Assembly (NCBI RefSeq): GCF_000801105.2
Contig: NC_079514.1
Location: 8,742,001-8,806,000 of the forward strand
Source: Raphanus sativus
Taxonomy: Eukaryota; Streptophyta; Magnoliopsida; Brassicales; Brassicaceae
DNA: 64,000 bases
Reading direction: 5' to 3'
Position 1 is the first letter of the stretch, and each line of letters opens with the position of its first letter. Made by a program: the position numbers and the translations under genes. The notes under the pieces were generated by a model. That model was not told the origin of the DNA. It worked only from the letters and a program-made list of their open reading frames with translations, and did not search any database. Positions 23,622 to 36,320 of the stretch are shown in pieces.

Positions 23622-25627
23622 TTTGGTTAATAAATCAGAAGTTTGTTTGTGTGTATAACACTGTAGAGAGCTAGAGATGGGTGTGAGATTTTTATAATAG
23701 TAACAACTCTTTCCGTTCTTCAAATTGTTTTGTTCTTTTATGTCCGGCATACAACAAGAGAGAATATTTGAGATCAATTAGTTATTTGACGAATCAAACT
23801 TACAAACGAACAACCAACCTTGAATATTATCGGCTATACATAGTGGTGACAAGATCTTTCATCTTGCTTGTGTAGAATATATATATTTAGTTTGATAAAT
23901 GATCTATCATTATACATTACATGTTCTTGTGTTGAGCAAATTCATTTCTGTCGGTAATTATGGTTTACGTTTTCTCCGGCTTGTCTATTATTTAGGAGAG
24001 CTAATATTTCTAAATATCCAGCTTGATCTTGTTGATATCTGTTTCCAGCAACTAATTTATACGTATTTTATAGATATATATATTAAAAATTAGATACGAA
24101 TAATTACATTTGCATATTTGTGATTACAGGCAGATTCAGATTCTTAGACTTAGTTAGCATATTTGTCATAATTTTCCTTTTTACATATTTAACTACACTC
24201 TGTATTTTTTACTAATATATTCTGTAGAACTGTGATAATTAAGAAAATTAAAACGACTTTGTTTTCAGATAACTCGCGAAATAGGAGGTGAAAGTCCCAA
24301 CACATCATCATGACAGTCGATCTTATATCAGGTTTTGTATAGTTTTGGTCGGTAATGCATTGTCAGGTATGGGCGGTGACAGTAAACGCGTTTTATAAAC
24401 AAAATCATTTTTAATTGGATTACTATTTATTTCTACCGTTGTGTAATATTTATTCAACTTGCTCTAATTTTAATCACTCGTCTACTTCTTCTATTTTAGT
24501 TAGGCCATTCCTAGGGGTGAGAATCTTGTTTAGTTTTGGGGTTAGTTTGGATTCAGTTAGATTTGGTTATAGTCTATAGTCAATGAAATTAGTTCGGTTT
24601 GGATAAGGCTTGGTTCAGTTTGTGTTCTATTTAATTTGAGCTTGGTTTGATTTGTGTCCAGTTTAGCTCAATCAAGCTGTTTTTAGTTTTGTTATAGTTT
24701 GATTAAAGAAAAAACAATTTATGAGACATAAAACAATTCATCATTTGATCATCAAATTATTAACTTTTTCAAACATACAATCAAATATTACATTAAAGTA
24801 TAAATTCAATAGTTCAATTATTATATACAAACCTAGTATATTAATCGTAAGTCATTTTTTGGATAAAATAGGTCAATTTTGTTTTCGATGACAATGAAAA
24901 CAAATCATATTCTTTTCTTTTGCTGTTAGTTGTATTTTCTATACATATAGAAGTAAAATGTATAAAATTATATTTAGTCATTTAAGTTAGATGGTTAATT
25001 ATCTTAAAACTTAATATTATTAATATATTTAGTTAATTTAATAAAATAAGCGTATCGGTTTTTCCATTCGGTTCAATTTGAAACCAATCCAAACCAAACT
25101 GTGTTGATTGATAAAACTTTTGACCGAATGGTTTGGGGTGATCTTGGTTTGACTGGTTTGGTTTGGTTTGTTTCTTCTGTCCACACAAACTTTTTTCAAA
25201 TGGAAAAAGATAGAGAGGTATTTAGCTTAAATATACTTAAAAGATATGTTTAGATTTGTGTAAGATTAGCCAAATCTCAGTTTATATAAGAATTCATAAA
25301 ACTAAAACAACAAATGAAGCAGTATTTTGAATATTTTTAGTACCAAAATCTTGAATGTTTAAGCTCGTAATGACAATAATAATAACTGATAGATTATTAG
25401 ATACGTCAAGTAAAAAACGGAAGTTGTCTCTCACATGTGGAGACAAAATTTCTAAGGAAAAAATGTATATATACATCCCACAGACCTCAAGCATCTACAT
25501 TCCACATCTCACTCTTCACCAACTAACCAAACCCTAATTCAACATCTCTTTCTCCAACAACCAATCTCTTATTCTTCATTGATCATCTCTCATTAGAAAC
25601 AAAAAAAATCTTTTGTATATACAAAAA
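23208..25627. other. AT-rich intergenic DNA upstream of ACS9
   Basis: A TA microsatellite lies at 23577-23619. From about 24515 to 25180 the sequence is rich in GGTTTGG/AGTTTGG words on the left and CCAATCCAAACC words on the right. It starts CTAGGGGTGAGAA, which is the look of an old hAT-like MITE with no intact target duplication. The last 150 bp, CT-rich and without ATG in frame, probably form the ACS9 5' UTR. The PPR gene At3g49710 expected here is absent. Confidence 0.4.
23577..23619. repeat. (TA)n microsatellite
   Basis: A run of about 20 TA dinucleotides with one phase change, in the spacer between the E2F-site MITE and ACS9. Confidence 0.9.
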
Positions 25628-27312
25628 ATGAAACAGTTGTCGACAAAAGTGACAAGCAATGCTCATGGACAAGACTCTTCCTACTTCTTGGGATGGGAAG
25701 AATACGAGAAGAACCCTTACGACGAAATCAAGAACCCTAATGGGATTATTCAAATGGGTCTTGCCGAAAATCAGGTAAATATATAACTTCAAGTTTTTAA
25801 CCAATCGACAAATCATTACTCAATATTTTTTGGTACTTAATATATGATTTTCTTTGTATGCAGCTATGTTTTGATCTCATAGAGACATGGTTAGCTAAGA
25901 ATCCGGACGCAGCCGCTCTCAAGAAGGACGGCCAATCCATTTTCAAAGAACTTGCTCTCTTCCAAGACTATCATGGCCTACCCGAATTCAAGAAGGTAAT
26001 TAAGTAACTAAAATTGTACCCCCTCAAATTTCCAATATATATATAAAACTTAAGACACAATTAATCTAATATGGTTTACCTGTCCACAGGCTTTGGCAGA
26101 GTTTATGGAGGAAATAAGAGGTAATAGAGTAACATTTGATCCAAGCAAGATTGTCCTAGCTGCTGGTTCAACCTCTGCCAACGAAACTCTCATGTTTTGT
26201 CTAGCGGAACCCGGCGACGCTTTTCTTTTACCCACTCCTTACTATCCAGGGTAATTTCCAAACCCTAATTATGTTGGTTAAATCTTTACTTGACTCCCAA
26301 GAAACATGAGCTGACATTTGATTCGCTCTATGTGTACAGATTTGATAGGGATTTGAAATGGAGAACGGGAGCAGAGATCGTACCGATTCATTGCTCGAGC
26401 TCTAATGGGTTCCAGATAACAGAATCAGCTCTTCAACAAGCTTATCAACAAGCTCAGAAGCTTGATCTTAAAGTCAAAGGAGTTCTTGTTACCAACCCAT
26501 CTAACCCACTTGGCACAATGTTGACCAGAAGAGAACTTAACCTTCTCGTTGACTTCATAACTTCCAAAAACATTCATCTCATAAGCGACGAGATCTATTC
26601 AGGTACAGTTTTTGGGTTTGAACAATTCGTTAGTGTCATGGATGTCTTAAAAGACAAGAAACTCGAGAACAGTGAAGTCTCCAAACGAGTTCATGTCGTT
26701 TACAGTCTTTCCAAAGATCTCGGTTTACCCGGTTTTCGCGTTGGAGCAATATACTCCAACGACGAAATGGTTGTTTCGGCTGCGACAAAGATGTCGAGTT
26801 TCGGCCTCGTTTCTTCCCAAACACAATACCTTCTCTCTGCATTGCTTTCCGACAAGAAGTTCACAGGAACATACCTCAACGAGAACCAGAAAAGACTCAA
26901 GATTCGTCAAAAGCAACTCGTGTCTGGTCTTGAAGCAGCAGGGGTTACTTGTCTTAAAAGCAACGCTGGTTTGTTTTGCTGGGTCGACATGAGACATCTC
27001 TTGGACACAAACACATTCGAAGCAGAGCTTGAGCTATGGAAAAAGATTGTATACGAAGTGAAACTTAACATTTCACCCGGTTCATCGTGTCATTGTACTG
27101 AACCGGGTTGGTTTAGGGTGTGTTTCGCTAACATGAGTGAAGAGACACTCGATTTGGCGATGAAAAGGCTCAAAGAATACGTGGAGTCAACTGATAGTAG
27201 GAGAGTGATGTCAAAGAGCAGCCATGAGAGGATCAAGAGTTTGAGGAAGAGGACTGTCTCTAACTGGGTTTTCCGGGTGTCATGGACCGACCGTGTACCC
27301 GATGAACGATGA
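25628..27312 (+). CDS. ACS9: 1-aminocyclopropane-1-carboxylate synthase, type 2 (ACS9)
   Basis: This PLP enzyme turns S-adenosylmethionine into ACC, the committed step of ethylene synthesis, in the cytosol. Four exons (25628-25774, 25864-25995, 26090-26250, 26340-27312) give 470 aa, exactly the Arabidopsis ACS9 length. Visible motifs are [47 protein letters not shown], and the PLP lysine in [15 protein letters not shown] (Lys272). Arg in FRVCFAN binds the substrate carboxylate. The tail [15 protein letters not shown] is the TOE motif of type-2 ACS, the docking site for ETO1/EOL E3 adaptors that trigger degradation. The type-1 phosphorylation tail is absent. Sequence and order fit At3g49700. 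All catalytic residues are present. Confidence 0.96.
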
Positions 27313-28256
27313 AATTAATTCATCGTCCCATGTTTAAGGCACACAAATCTTCATATTTATATAAATAATTCGTTTTTTAATATTTTGGAAAATGTAACAT
27401 TTTCCAAAATATTTACATCACTATATTCTTTCTCATTTCATATAACTATGTTTTATTTTATTAATCATATATGTGTGTGGTTCTTTGAGAGCCTGTTGCA
27501 ATTTTTTTCTTTTGGATGGGTGTTACTAGTTAAGTGCACTGGATCCAGATTTGTATTTGCAATGGCTATTTATATATATTCCTCTTGTAATGTCAGCGAA
27601 AGCTGGCAAGCTGCGCGTGTATGCATATAATTGTAAGAGATAAGTACATCTCATATTTTCTTAAGTTTGATATCTTTTGCATTATACAAATGTTGGCTAT
27701 GAATTTACTCACTTTGATTTACTTCATTTCGAACCTTTTCCACATTTATTAAGTTAAGTTGGTATATATTTTCACGTATAAATAATACATGTATACGTGT
27801 AATACTTTCTCATTTTGATACATTCTCATTTGCCTCCAGTGATCATTAACTAACGCAGGTTAGAACATATACCATTACAAATTTATAACCTTATAAAATT
27901 GGTAACTTGCATCTTTAAATAGTCGTAAATAATGAAATTGTAATGCCGGTTAAGGAAAGCAGAGGAAGCGAATGAATTTATTCAAATACTCAGATTTAGT
28001 GATTGATCAACTTAATGTCCAATGGAACCAAACATGTACTAAAAATGATTGTTTTTTTTTTTTTTTTGAAAAAGGACATTCTAATTAAAAACATAAAACA
28101 TACAAGGTATGGTTTTGCTTTATTAAACTTATGTCCGTAAGTTTCTCTTTTCTAAATCTGTTTAGCTCAATATGAGAATTGTCTCATCATGCTTTCTAAA
28201 ACTTTATGGTTGCAAAAATGATTGTTTTTGAAAGCCATGGATAGTAAGGTAAGGAT
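27313..28256. other. 3' flank of ACS9
   Basis: This contains the ACS9 3' UTR and AT-rich sequence. A T-tract of about 17 lies near 28052-28068. No gene or bounded repeat was seen. Confidence 0.5.
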
Positions 28257-28928
28257 TAGGCCTGGGCATTTTACCCGGACCCGAGGACCCGATCCGGAAC
28301 CGACCCGAAAATACCCGACCCGGAACCGACCCGAAAAATTATAAGTACTCATATGTGTCTTTTTATTTTGGACCCGCGGGTCTTGGGTAAGACCCGGACC
28401 CGACCCGAGACCCGATCGGGTACCCAAAATACCCGAGATTTATTTTATATATTAGGTATATTTAGGTGATTGGGTATATTTTTGGTATTTCTAATCTTTT
28501 TTTAAGTTTTAGGTTCGTATTTTCGGGTATAATTTCAAATTTTGAGTGTACTTTTAGATTTTCAGAAAATATAATTTGGGTATTCAGATATTTTTTGAGT
28601 TTTCAGGTCTGATTTTAAGTAAATATTCGGGTACTTTTACGGTTTTTTGGGTACTTTTCGAGTTTTCGGGTCCAGTTTGGGTATTTCGAGTTTTTGGGGG
28701 TTTTATATACCCGAACCGACCCGGATACGAACAATACCCGAATATTATATGTGTTTTACGGGTACTAAAATTCTAGACCCGAACCGACCCGGACCCGACA
28801 AGACCCGATCCGGAACCGACCCGAAAATTATAAATACCCATATGGGTCTAATTTCCGAGGACCCGAAAGACCCGGACCCGACAAGACCCGACCCGAACCC
28901 GACCCGAAGACCCGGATGCCCAGGCCTA
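28257..28928. mobile_element. hAT-like MITE, ACCCGA-rich
   Basis: Termini TAGGCCTGGGCAT and ATGCCCAGGCCTA are perfect inverted repeats. They are flanked by 8-bp near-identical duplications, GTAAGGAT (28249-28256) and GCAAGGAT (28929-28936), as for hAT transposons. The interior is dominated by degenerate ACCCGA/CCGACCCG words at both ends and TCGGGTA words in the centre. It shares this design with 42866-43512 and 47550-48216. Short ORFs inside are repeat artefacts. Confidence 0.8.
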
Positions 28929-28936
28929 GCAAGGAT

Positions 28937-30419
28937 AGTAAAACGAAACATAAACAGTCTTAGAATTTGAAAAACGAAACACATGACTGATTTTAACTAT
29001 CTTAAAATCCGGTTATAAGGTATAGTGGCTTTAGGCCATAAAATCCCACCTAACAGGATTTTCGTTAATTGCATTTTTTTAGTTACATGCTATATTGTCG
29101 TACGTTAGGTCATAGGATCTTAGGTAACAATTGTTAGAAACTTACATACACTACATATCATTCATCATTCTGTTTCGTTCGGTTGGGGAAACCTATATAT
29201 AATGGTAGTCATCGCGCAAGAGTATAATTTTCTCATTAGTAGTTATTTCATTTTGTCAACTTCTTAATAATACTTTTCAAAAAAAAAAAAAAATTCTTAA
29301 TAATAGCAATTTAAGAATCTAAATCCAAAAAAATATCAATCAAGAAACTATCAAATATCCTAGTCTATTGTTATCGGTTAGTCATTTTTTGACAACATCG
29401 GTTAATCATATACCGGTCGAAGATTATAACACTAACTATGTAGAATTTCAAACATGATATAACTAATACTATAAACAATAAATATTACTTTTTCAGAATA
29501 TTCTCAACAAGAAATTGTTCGAAATCCCATGTGCGTTGTTGGTACTTCGACGAAAGAAATAATCAAAATCATACAAAATAGGTTTCAAAAAAAAAATCAT
29601 ACAAAATAAAAGATAATGTCACTTGTCAATTTTCTATGAAAACAAATCTAACAACACATCTAATATCGATTTTGTTCCCTATTGTATGAAACGCGGAGAA
29701 ACCGCATGTAACCACAGAAAAATCATTACATGTGAGGAGCAGTACTTTGGTCGTCGACCCGTATAACATAAGGTATTCTCCAGGTAAAAATAATAATAAA
29801 GACACGTTAAAATGATTTTGAGAATTTTGGTTGATATTCGTATGTTTAGAGAAATTTGCAATCAATGATGTTCTTAATTGCATACGACCCATCCAGAACT
29901 TGTCGTCTCTTTTATCGACCATACGTATGGTCTTACTCAAGTAAAAAAACTATTAAATTTTGAGATTTGTGAGTTGGTCTCGATAAGATTTAGATCACAA
30001 ATATCTATAACAAATCACAATCTGGTCGGTTGTTTTTATAACGATAGAACATGTTCGTAGATTCACATATGGGGGATTATCTCTTGTCATTGTTTGACAT
30101 TTGTACAAATTCTTACTAGTATAAGTTTCACTTTTGAAAAGAAATAAAAAAGAGAAAGAAAGAAACAAATTAACATGGACATTTTTTTTTCTCAAAAAGA
30201 AAAAACAAATTAGCATGTCCAAACTCTTCATGATCTCAGGCCATAACTTCCGCATGCTATGCAACGACCGATGACATTGTAGTCTATGCATTATTGTAAT
30301 TAATCTTTATTCAATGTTTGATTTTTATTTTTTTAATCTTTATTCAATGTTTGATTTTTACTTTTACTAGATATTTTGTACGCACATATATGCTTACCCA
30401 TTCTATAAGTACTTATTAA
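28937..30419. other. Intergenic DNA without recognised genes
   Basis: The sequence is AT-rich, with an A-run at about 29279-29292. Several ORFs of 60-104 aa exist but show no familiar motif and no codon bias. No bounded transposon was recognised. Confidence 0.4.
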
Positions 30420-31517
30420 CTAGATTTTGATCGCGGGGATATTTATTTTCAGTTTTATATAAATATATATTTATTTTAAATTTTTAGTGGTATATATTTT
30501 AAACATTACTTATATATCTAAATGTTTATATAACTATTTTAAATATAATAGTTTTATAGTTTACATGTTATAATTAATCAATTGTTTAAAACTGTTATAT
30601 GTATTTCTCGCTTCTTATTATATACTTATAGAACAATCTATAAGTATATAATATATGCATTATTTTCTTCTTATTATATACTCATTTTGATCCACCGACT
30701 TTGAAAACAGAATTTCATATTAGCAATATTTTGCTATGTTTATTCATTAGATAATATATTACTATATATACAAAAGTCTAAGATATGTCAGTTTTATACA
30801 TGTATTATATACTTTACGAATTTTAAGTCATTATGTTATCGTATTATATTTTTAGCATAAATATTTATATTTATTAAAATAAAATTTATAAATTTATCAA
30901 CTTAATATAACTTTATCATATTTAGTTCAATATAACAATTTTATTTTTTTCATTTTATATGATAACTAAATATATATTAATGTATAATAATAGTTCATTG
31001 CTAATTACGAAATTAGTTAAAATATTTACATAAACTTTTTGAAAATTAAGATATTGCTAAAATATTTTTCAACAGATTTGTTAAAATAAATATTTATATT
31101 AAAAATGAAAAGATATCATGATTAAAATATCTTATATTATTAGATTTAATGAAATACATCTTGATTTTATACATGTTTTATATAATTTGCTAATGTTAAC
31201 CTGCTTCACAAACGTATTATATTTTTAAATATAAATACTTAAGAAAATAAAATATAACAATTTAATATAATTTATCATATTTAGCTTGATATAATAATTT
31301 TTTCTTACAATGATTGATTATGATTATACAATAGATAAAATAGAATTAAATTTATATTTTAAATTTATATTTTAAATTTTAATTTTGTGAAATATATTAA
31401 TCTATAATAATATTCATAAATAATATCGAACTAGTGAAAATATTTACATATAATGTTTGAAAATTAAGATCTTGTTAAAATCTTTTACAAAGATTTGTTA
31501 GAGTTTTAAAATATTTA
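30420..31517 (-). mobile_element. Helitron-derived sequence (3' end at 30420)
   Basis: On the minus strand the sequence ends CCCCGCGATCAAAATCTAG next to T, a degraded Helitron 3' terminus. The adjoining AT-rich body is related to sequence at 62632 onward; both contain ATTTTATAGTTTACATG. The host sequence seems to continue beyond the younger Helitron at 31518-33061, since ATTTATATT and AATGAAAAGATATCA motifs at about 31090-31120 recur at 33062-33085. The 5' end was not found. Confidence 0.5.
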
Positions 31518-33061
31518 CTAGATTTTGACCCGCCCTTAAAAGGGTGGGTATATTTTTTGTTTTAAATATAATTTTTGATATTTTTTTTTCTGATTATATT
31601 TTTATTTTTTTGTAATCATATATATATATATATATAATTTTTAATCAAAATATATTATATTAAATAATATTAATTTAAAAATTGATCTGGTATACACAAA
31701 GTTAAGGATGGGTTGCGGGTCAAACTCGTCCCGCTGACCCGCCAACCGCAAACAAATAATTTTGTTTTGGTTAAAAAATATGACCCGCACAACCCGCAAA
31801 CAAATAACTTTGTACCCGCATCCGTTCCGCTTAATTTTGTAGTTATCCACGGGTTATATACATATTTCAAAAATCACTATTTAATTTAATTACTATAAAA
31901 GTATATTTACAATACAAATTTTATACATGATTTAAATTTTAAATTATTATTTTTAAATTCTTGTATTTAAAAAAATATTTTTTTAATTTTTATTTTTTAA
32001 ATATTTTACGGATCGACGGGTTGCCACGATCTAAAATCCACCAATCCATACTCATCCCACATAAAAACTAATAACCAATATCCACAAATCGATTTTTCAA
32101 ATAGTTGGACCAAAAATAGTCTGAGGATTAGTTTCAATATTACGGAGATCATTCATGTACTAAGGACGAATAACAAAAAGGCAGACAGTCTAGCACGCAG
32201 TGCAAGAAAGCAATCGTCTTACGTCATTCACATGGATGCGGATTCCCCTGTTTGGTTAACAGAGTCAATATGAATTTGTAATGTTGCTGACAAAAAAAAA
32301 ATAGTTGGACCAAAAATAATTAGTTAGTGAAAGGGTCCAACAGCTTTTTTAAATAGATATAGTTTGTTTAGATACAAATTTGAAAGAAAATGAATCAATT
32401 TTCAAAATTTTGTTAGATTGTTTGTGTAGATATTTGAAGAATTAATTTTTTAAAATTAATATTCGAAATTTAATTTATGTAGTTTTATAATATACTTTCA
32501 GAATCAGCGGCGGTTATACTATTTTAAACTAAATAAAATGTTTTAACTTAATTTAGTTTTGTTTTTGTATAATTATTGAAATAGACTTACAATGCATGTT
32601 TCATATTGTTATGATGATTTACCCATGTTTGAACGTTAAATCTTTAATAATTCTACCACTCATGGTTAGGTTGGGTTTCTTAACATTTAGACCCAAAAAG
32701 ACTCATAGTTGGGATTAATAAGTGATGTGTTGATAAAAAATGTTTTAATAAAATGAAGTGTATCATGTGGTACAATATTATTTTCGTGTACCAAATTCTA
32801 TGATCTAATAAATAAAATATATATGTGCTATAATCAAATCGTGTACAAAAAGATATGGGCATAATTAATAAATAAAAATATTGACTAATTAAATGATTGT
32901 TTGAGAAATATAAGGTAACTAATTGTTAGTTGAATTTAATGTAACACTAAAATATTATTAGTCAATATGAAATATGCATTGCAAGACCATAAAAAGGAAG
33001 GAGTCCAAAACAACTTTCATAGGTAGATTTATTTAAACTCCTCCTCTTTTAATAAAATAGA
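31518..33061 (-). mobile_element. Non-autonomous Helitron (minus strand, 1.54 kb)
   Basis: Read on the minus strand, it starts TCTATTTTATTAAAAGAGG (from 33061) and ends ACCCTTTTAAGGGCGGGTCAAAATCTAG (to 31518), with a hairpin just before the terminal CTAG. The flanking bases are A and T as required. It carries two inner features: a GGGTC/CCCGC-rich segment (about 31700-32080) and a LINE tail with its own target duplication (32119-32300). No Rep/helicase coding is present. Confidence 0.72.
32119..32300 (+). mobile_element. 5'-truncated LINE tail (RNase H end)
   Basis: The 18-bp sequence ATAGTTGGACCAAAAATA stands at 32101-32118 and again at 32301-32318. The 182 bp between end in a poly-A run. 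The frame reads HVLRTNNKKADSLARSARKQ, then SYVIHMDADSPVWLTESI and a stop. This is the typical C-terminus of the plant L1-type LINE RNase H domain. It is therefore a severely 5'-truncated LINE insertion into the Helitron. Confidence 0.85.
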
Positions 33062-33750
33062 TTTATATTTAAAATGAAAAGATATCAAAAGATATTATGA
33101 TTAAAATAGTTAAAATTTTTATATATTATTAGTTTTAATAAAATATATTTCAGAAAAATTAAAAGATGGTCTAAATTAAAAAATCACACATGAAAATGTA
33201 ATACTTCTGTTTTAATATATAAAATCTGTGTTTTATAAATATGAAAACCATTATGATATTTTTTGTATATTTTTAATTGTTTTCTCCTTTTATTTTTTTT
33301 CTTTTGAACTTCATCATTTAAAAATTAATAGAATCTATAAATTGATGAGAGATTGGCTATAAAAACCTTTGTTTTTAACCCTCATTACCTCTGCAGCCTA
33401 CTACTTTAAAAATGCAATATAAATGAAACTACCAAAAAGAACTTCGAAATACAAAACTAAAATAGAAACAAACAAAATAAAAAGTAAAATAAATTTGTGA
33501 TAGATATAATATTTCTTTGCCTTACTCGATAAATATATGTACATACTTATCTTAAAATTTTATAGATTTTATTTTATGAAAAGAAAAAGAATAATCATTA
33601 TCATCAGTAAATATCAAAACATCATACGTAGTATCTCAAACAAAATATATCTAACAATCCAAAATATTTTCTACGCATGTTCTTTTTTGACAGATTTTAT
33701 TATAAGTAATTTATTTATTTATATATTATATAATTAATCAATAAATAATT
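33062..33750. other. AT-rich remnant of the older Helitron and flank
   Basis: Sequence from 33062 resembles that near 31090-31160 and so probably continues the older Helitron body. The rest is AT-rich with no gene. Confidence 0.4.
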
Positions 33751-34339
33751 TATTAAGAGTATAAACGATATTAATCAGTATAACTTTTAACATAAAAACT
33801 TTGTTGCGAAAAATCACTTCGCAAATAATAGTATAGTTATATATTTTCATTAACTACTTACCCAAAACCCAACTTAAAATCATCAAGAGAACAAGTAACA
33901 AATCTATGCTATTATTTAAAGATAAGTCATTAGTATTTTAAACTCTGTCTTACTATATATATATATTTGTCACGATATAGAATATTTAATTAATAAATAG
34001 TTATTAACAAATTACAGAGATAATATCATAATTAAGTTTATCATATATCTAATTTATGATTTAATATCTTTTATCAAAGCATGCATATTTGGAATACACA
34101 AATAAAACATAATATAATTTAAGGGAATAAAGATGTAATTCTTTGTAATTTTTTTGTCTCATAGTTTCTGAGACTTAAATTGTTGACAATATATGATGAT
34201 TATTAGTTATCCCCTATTAAAAAAGAAATATTTTAAAAAATAGTAACCTTAATTTATACTATTATTTGCGAAGTAATTTTTCGTAATCGAACTCTCACGT
34301 TAAAAGTTAGGGTGATTAATATCTATATTACCCTTAATG
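33751..34339. mobile_element. Long-TIR MITE (MULE-like candidate)
   Basis: About 80-85 bp at each end are imperfect inverted repeats. Left-end words in order are ATTAAGAGTATAAACGATAT, TAACTTTTAAC and CACTTCGCAAATAATAGTAT. Their complements occur at 34253-34339 in reverse order. Long TIRs around a short AT-rich core suit Mutator-like MITEs. A 9-bp target duplication was not identified. Confidence 0.55.
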
Positions 34340-34468
34340 AAAAAATATTTTTAATATATATACATGTTTTTCTCCGACAAAAGATTTATACTTAATTTTC
34401 AAATCTTTTAATATATTATTAGTTTGTATTGGACGTGTTTAGCAACCAAAGTCAGATGAAAAAATAAT

Positions 34469-35191
34469 TACCTATAGAACTTAGTTCGTGGGATATTTCT
34501 CAATGCAAGTATAATTATTCACTTAGTAAATTAGACAATAAATATAGTATGACAACCAAATAAGACCTATAGAATATCACCATGAAATTGTCGAAACTAT
34601 CTATGCCTATAGAATATCATAAAATAAAGTTAAGAGTGATTAAAGTTGTTGATAATTTTAATGAATTATATATAATTATTAAATAATTAGAAGTGAATTT
34701 ATGTTAATAATATTAGATTTCTAAAATATATTTGATAATTTATTATATATTGTGTTATTATCTGAAACTAATATTTTCTATTACAAAGTTAAAAAATAAG
34801 ATATAAAAAAATTTATAATTGAAAAAAAATTACCTATAGAACTTAGTTCGTGGGATATTTCTCAATGCAAGTATAATTATTCACTTAGTAAAATAGACAA
34901 CAAATATAGTATGGCAACCAAATAAGACCTATAGAATATCACCATGAAATTGTTGAATCTATCTATGCCTATAGAATATCATAAAATAAAGTTAAGAGTG
35001 ATTAAAGTTGTTGATAATTTTAATGAATTATATATAATTTATTAAATAATTAGAAGTGAATTTATGTTAATAATATTATATTTCTAAAATATATTTGATA
35101 ATTTATTATATATTGTGTTATCTGAAACTAGTATTTTCTATTATAAAGTTAAAAAATAAAGATATAAAAAAATTTATAATTGAAAAAAATT
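34469..35191. repeat. Direct tandem duplication, unit 362 bp, two copies
   Basis: The copies start at 34469 and 34831 with TACCTATAGAACTTAGTTCG and differ at only a handful of positions and small indels. Within each unit the word CCTATAGAATATCA also occurs twice. There is no coding content. High identity points to a recent duplication. Confidence 0.85.
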
Positions 35192-35264
35192 CCAACAATA
35201 TATTTTCTAAGTTATTCCTAATATGTTAGTGTTTTTTTTTAATTTCAACAAAATACTAATTATA

Positions 35265-35558
35265 CTAGGTGTTTTGCCCGCACATGCGGGCATAAACTAT
35301 TTACGAATAATTATATAATTTACTAATTCAAAAATTAATTTAATAAATAATTATTTATGTTTTGACATAAAGTTTAAATTAACATCATATATATATGTTA
35401 AAAATTCATCAATATATATATGTTTATTATTGTGATAAACTTTTCAAATAATTATATATTAGAAATTTTTTAGATATTTTATACAAATATTTCTGATTGA
35501 TTAATATTTAATTATAATTGTTCTATATCTTAATGTTTTATAATAAAATTATTTCTAG

Positions 35559-35613
<55 letters not shown>

Positions 35614-36320
35614 AATTATCTTAATATTTTTAAACATGTTTATATTTTGATGATTTATCACATTCGTTTATAATCAATTAGCTAATATACTTTATAATCT
35701 AATATTATTAAAAATAACTAATAATCAAAAATATCTAAAATCATGGAAAACATGATATATAAACAAAATCACAATATTTAATTATAAAATTTTCTATGTC
35801 TTAATGTTTTATAATAAAAAGTATTATTTTCATATAACAAAAAATATATATAAGAATTATTTTTTTAAATATAGTTTTGATGAATTATCATATTAATTTA
35901 TAATCAATTAGTTAATATAAAATATAACCTGATATTATTAATAGAAAATTCGTTTTAGTTATATAATAAGTCAAATACCTAAAATCATGGAGAACATGAC
36001 ACATAAACAAATTCACTCCTCAAATTATTTTTAATATAAATGTGATATTATTAAATAAAATTCGTTTTAATCATATATAAGATTCATTAATGGTAATTTT
36101 AATTAATAAATTAGTGATTTAGCTAAAAACAAATAATGAATTAATGATTTAGCTAAAACCTAATAAAAATATGTAAAATAAAAAAATAAAAAATTATCTA
36201 AAAATATGGAGAAGTTGACACATAGATAATAATTTATAATGTTGATATTTGTTTTAATAGTCATAAACTAATAAATACTTTTAAGAAGATTAAGCCCGCA
36301 TTTGCGGGTAAAACACCTAG
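35265..36320. mobile_element. Helitron-like element with a 3'-type hairpin end on both sides
   Basis: The left end reads CTAGGTGTTTTGCCCGCACATGCGGGC and the right end reads GCCCGCATTTGCGGGTAAAACACCTAG. Both are Helitron 3' termini pointing outwards, bordered by A and T. The 1056-bp interior has a diverged internal repeat of about 244 bp (anchor TCATGGAAAACATGA at 35741, TCATGGAGAACATGA at 35985, weaker near 36204) and an (AT)n run at 35571-35611. No coding potential was seen. Confidence 0.6.
35571..35611. repeat. (AT)n microsatellite
   Basis: An uninterrupted run of about 20 AT dinucleotides lies inside the Helitron-like element. Confidence 0.9.

Noticed and set aside
28167..28984. ORFs rich in Pro/Gly/Arg/Asp across the ACCCGA repeats
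   Set aside because: They read through simple repeats of the hAT-like MITE and cross its boundary into unrelated flank.
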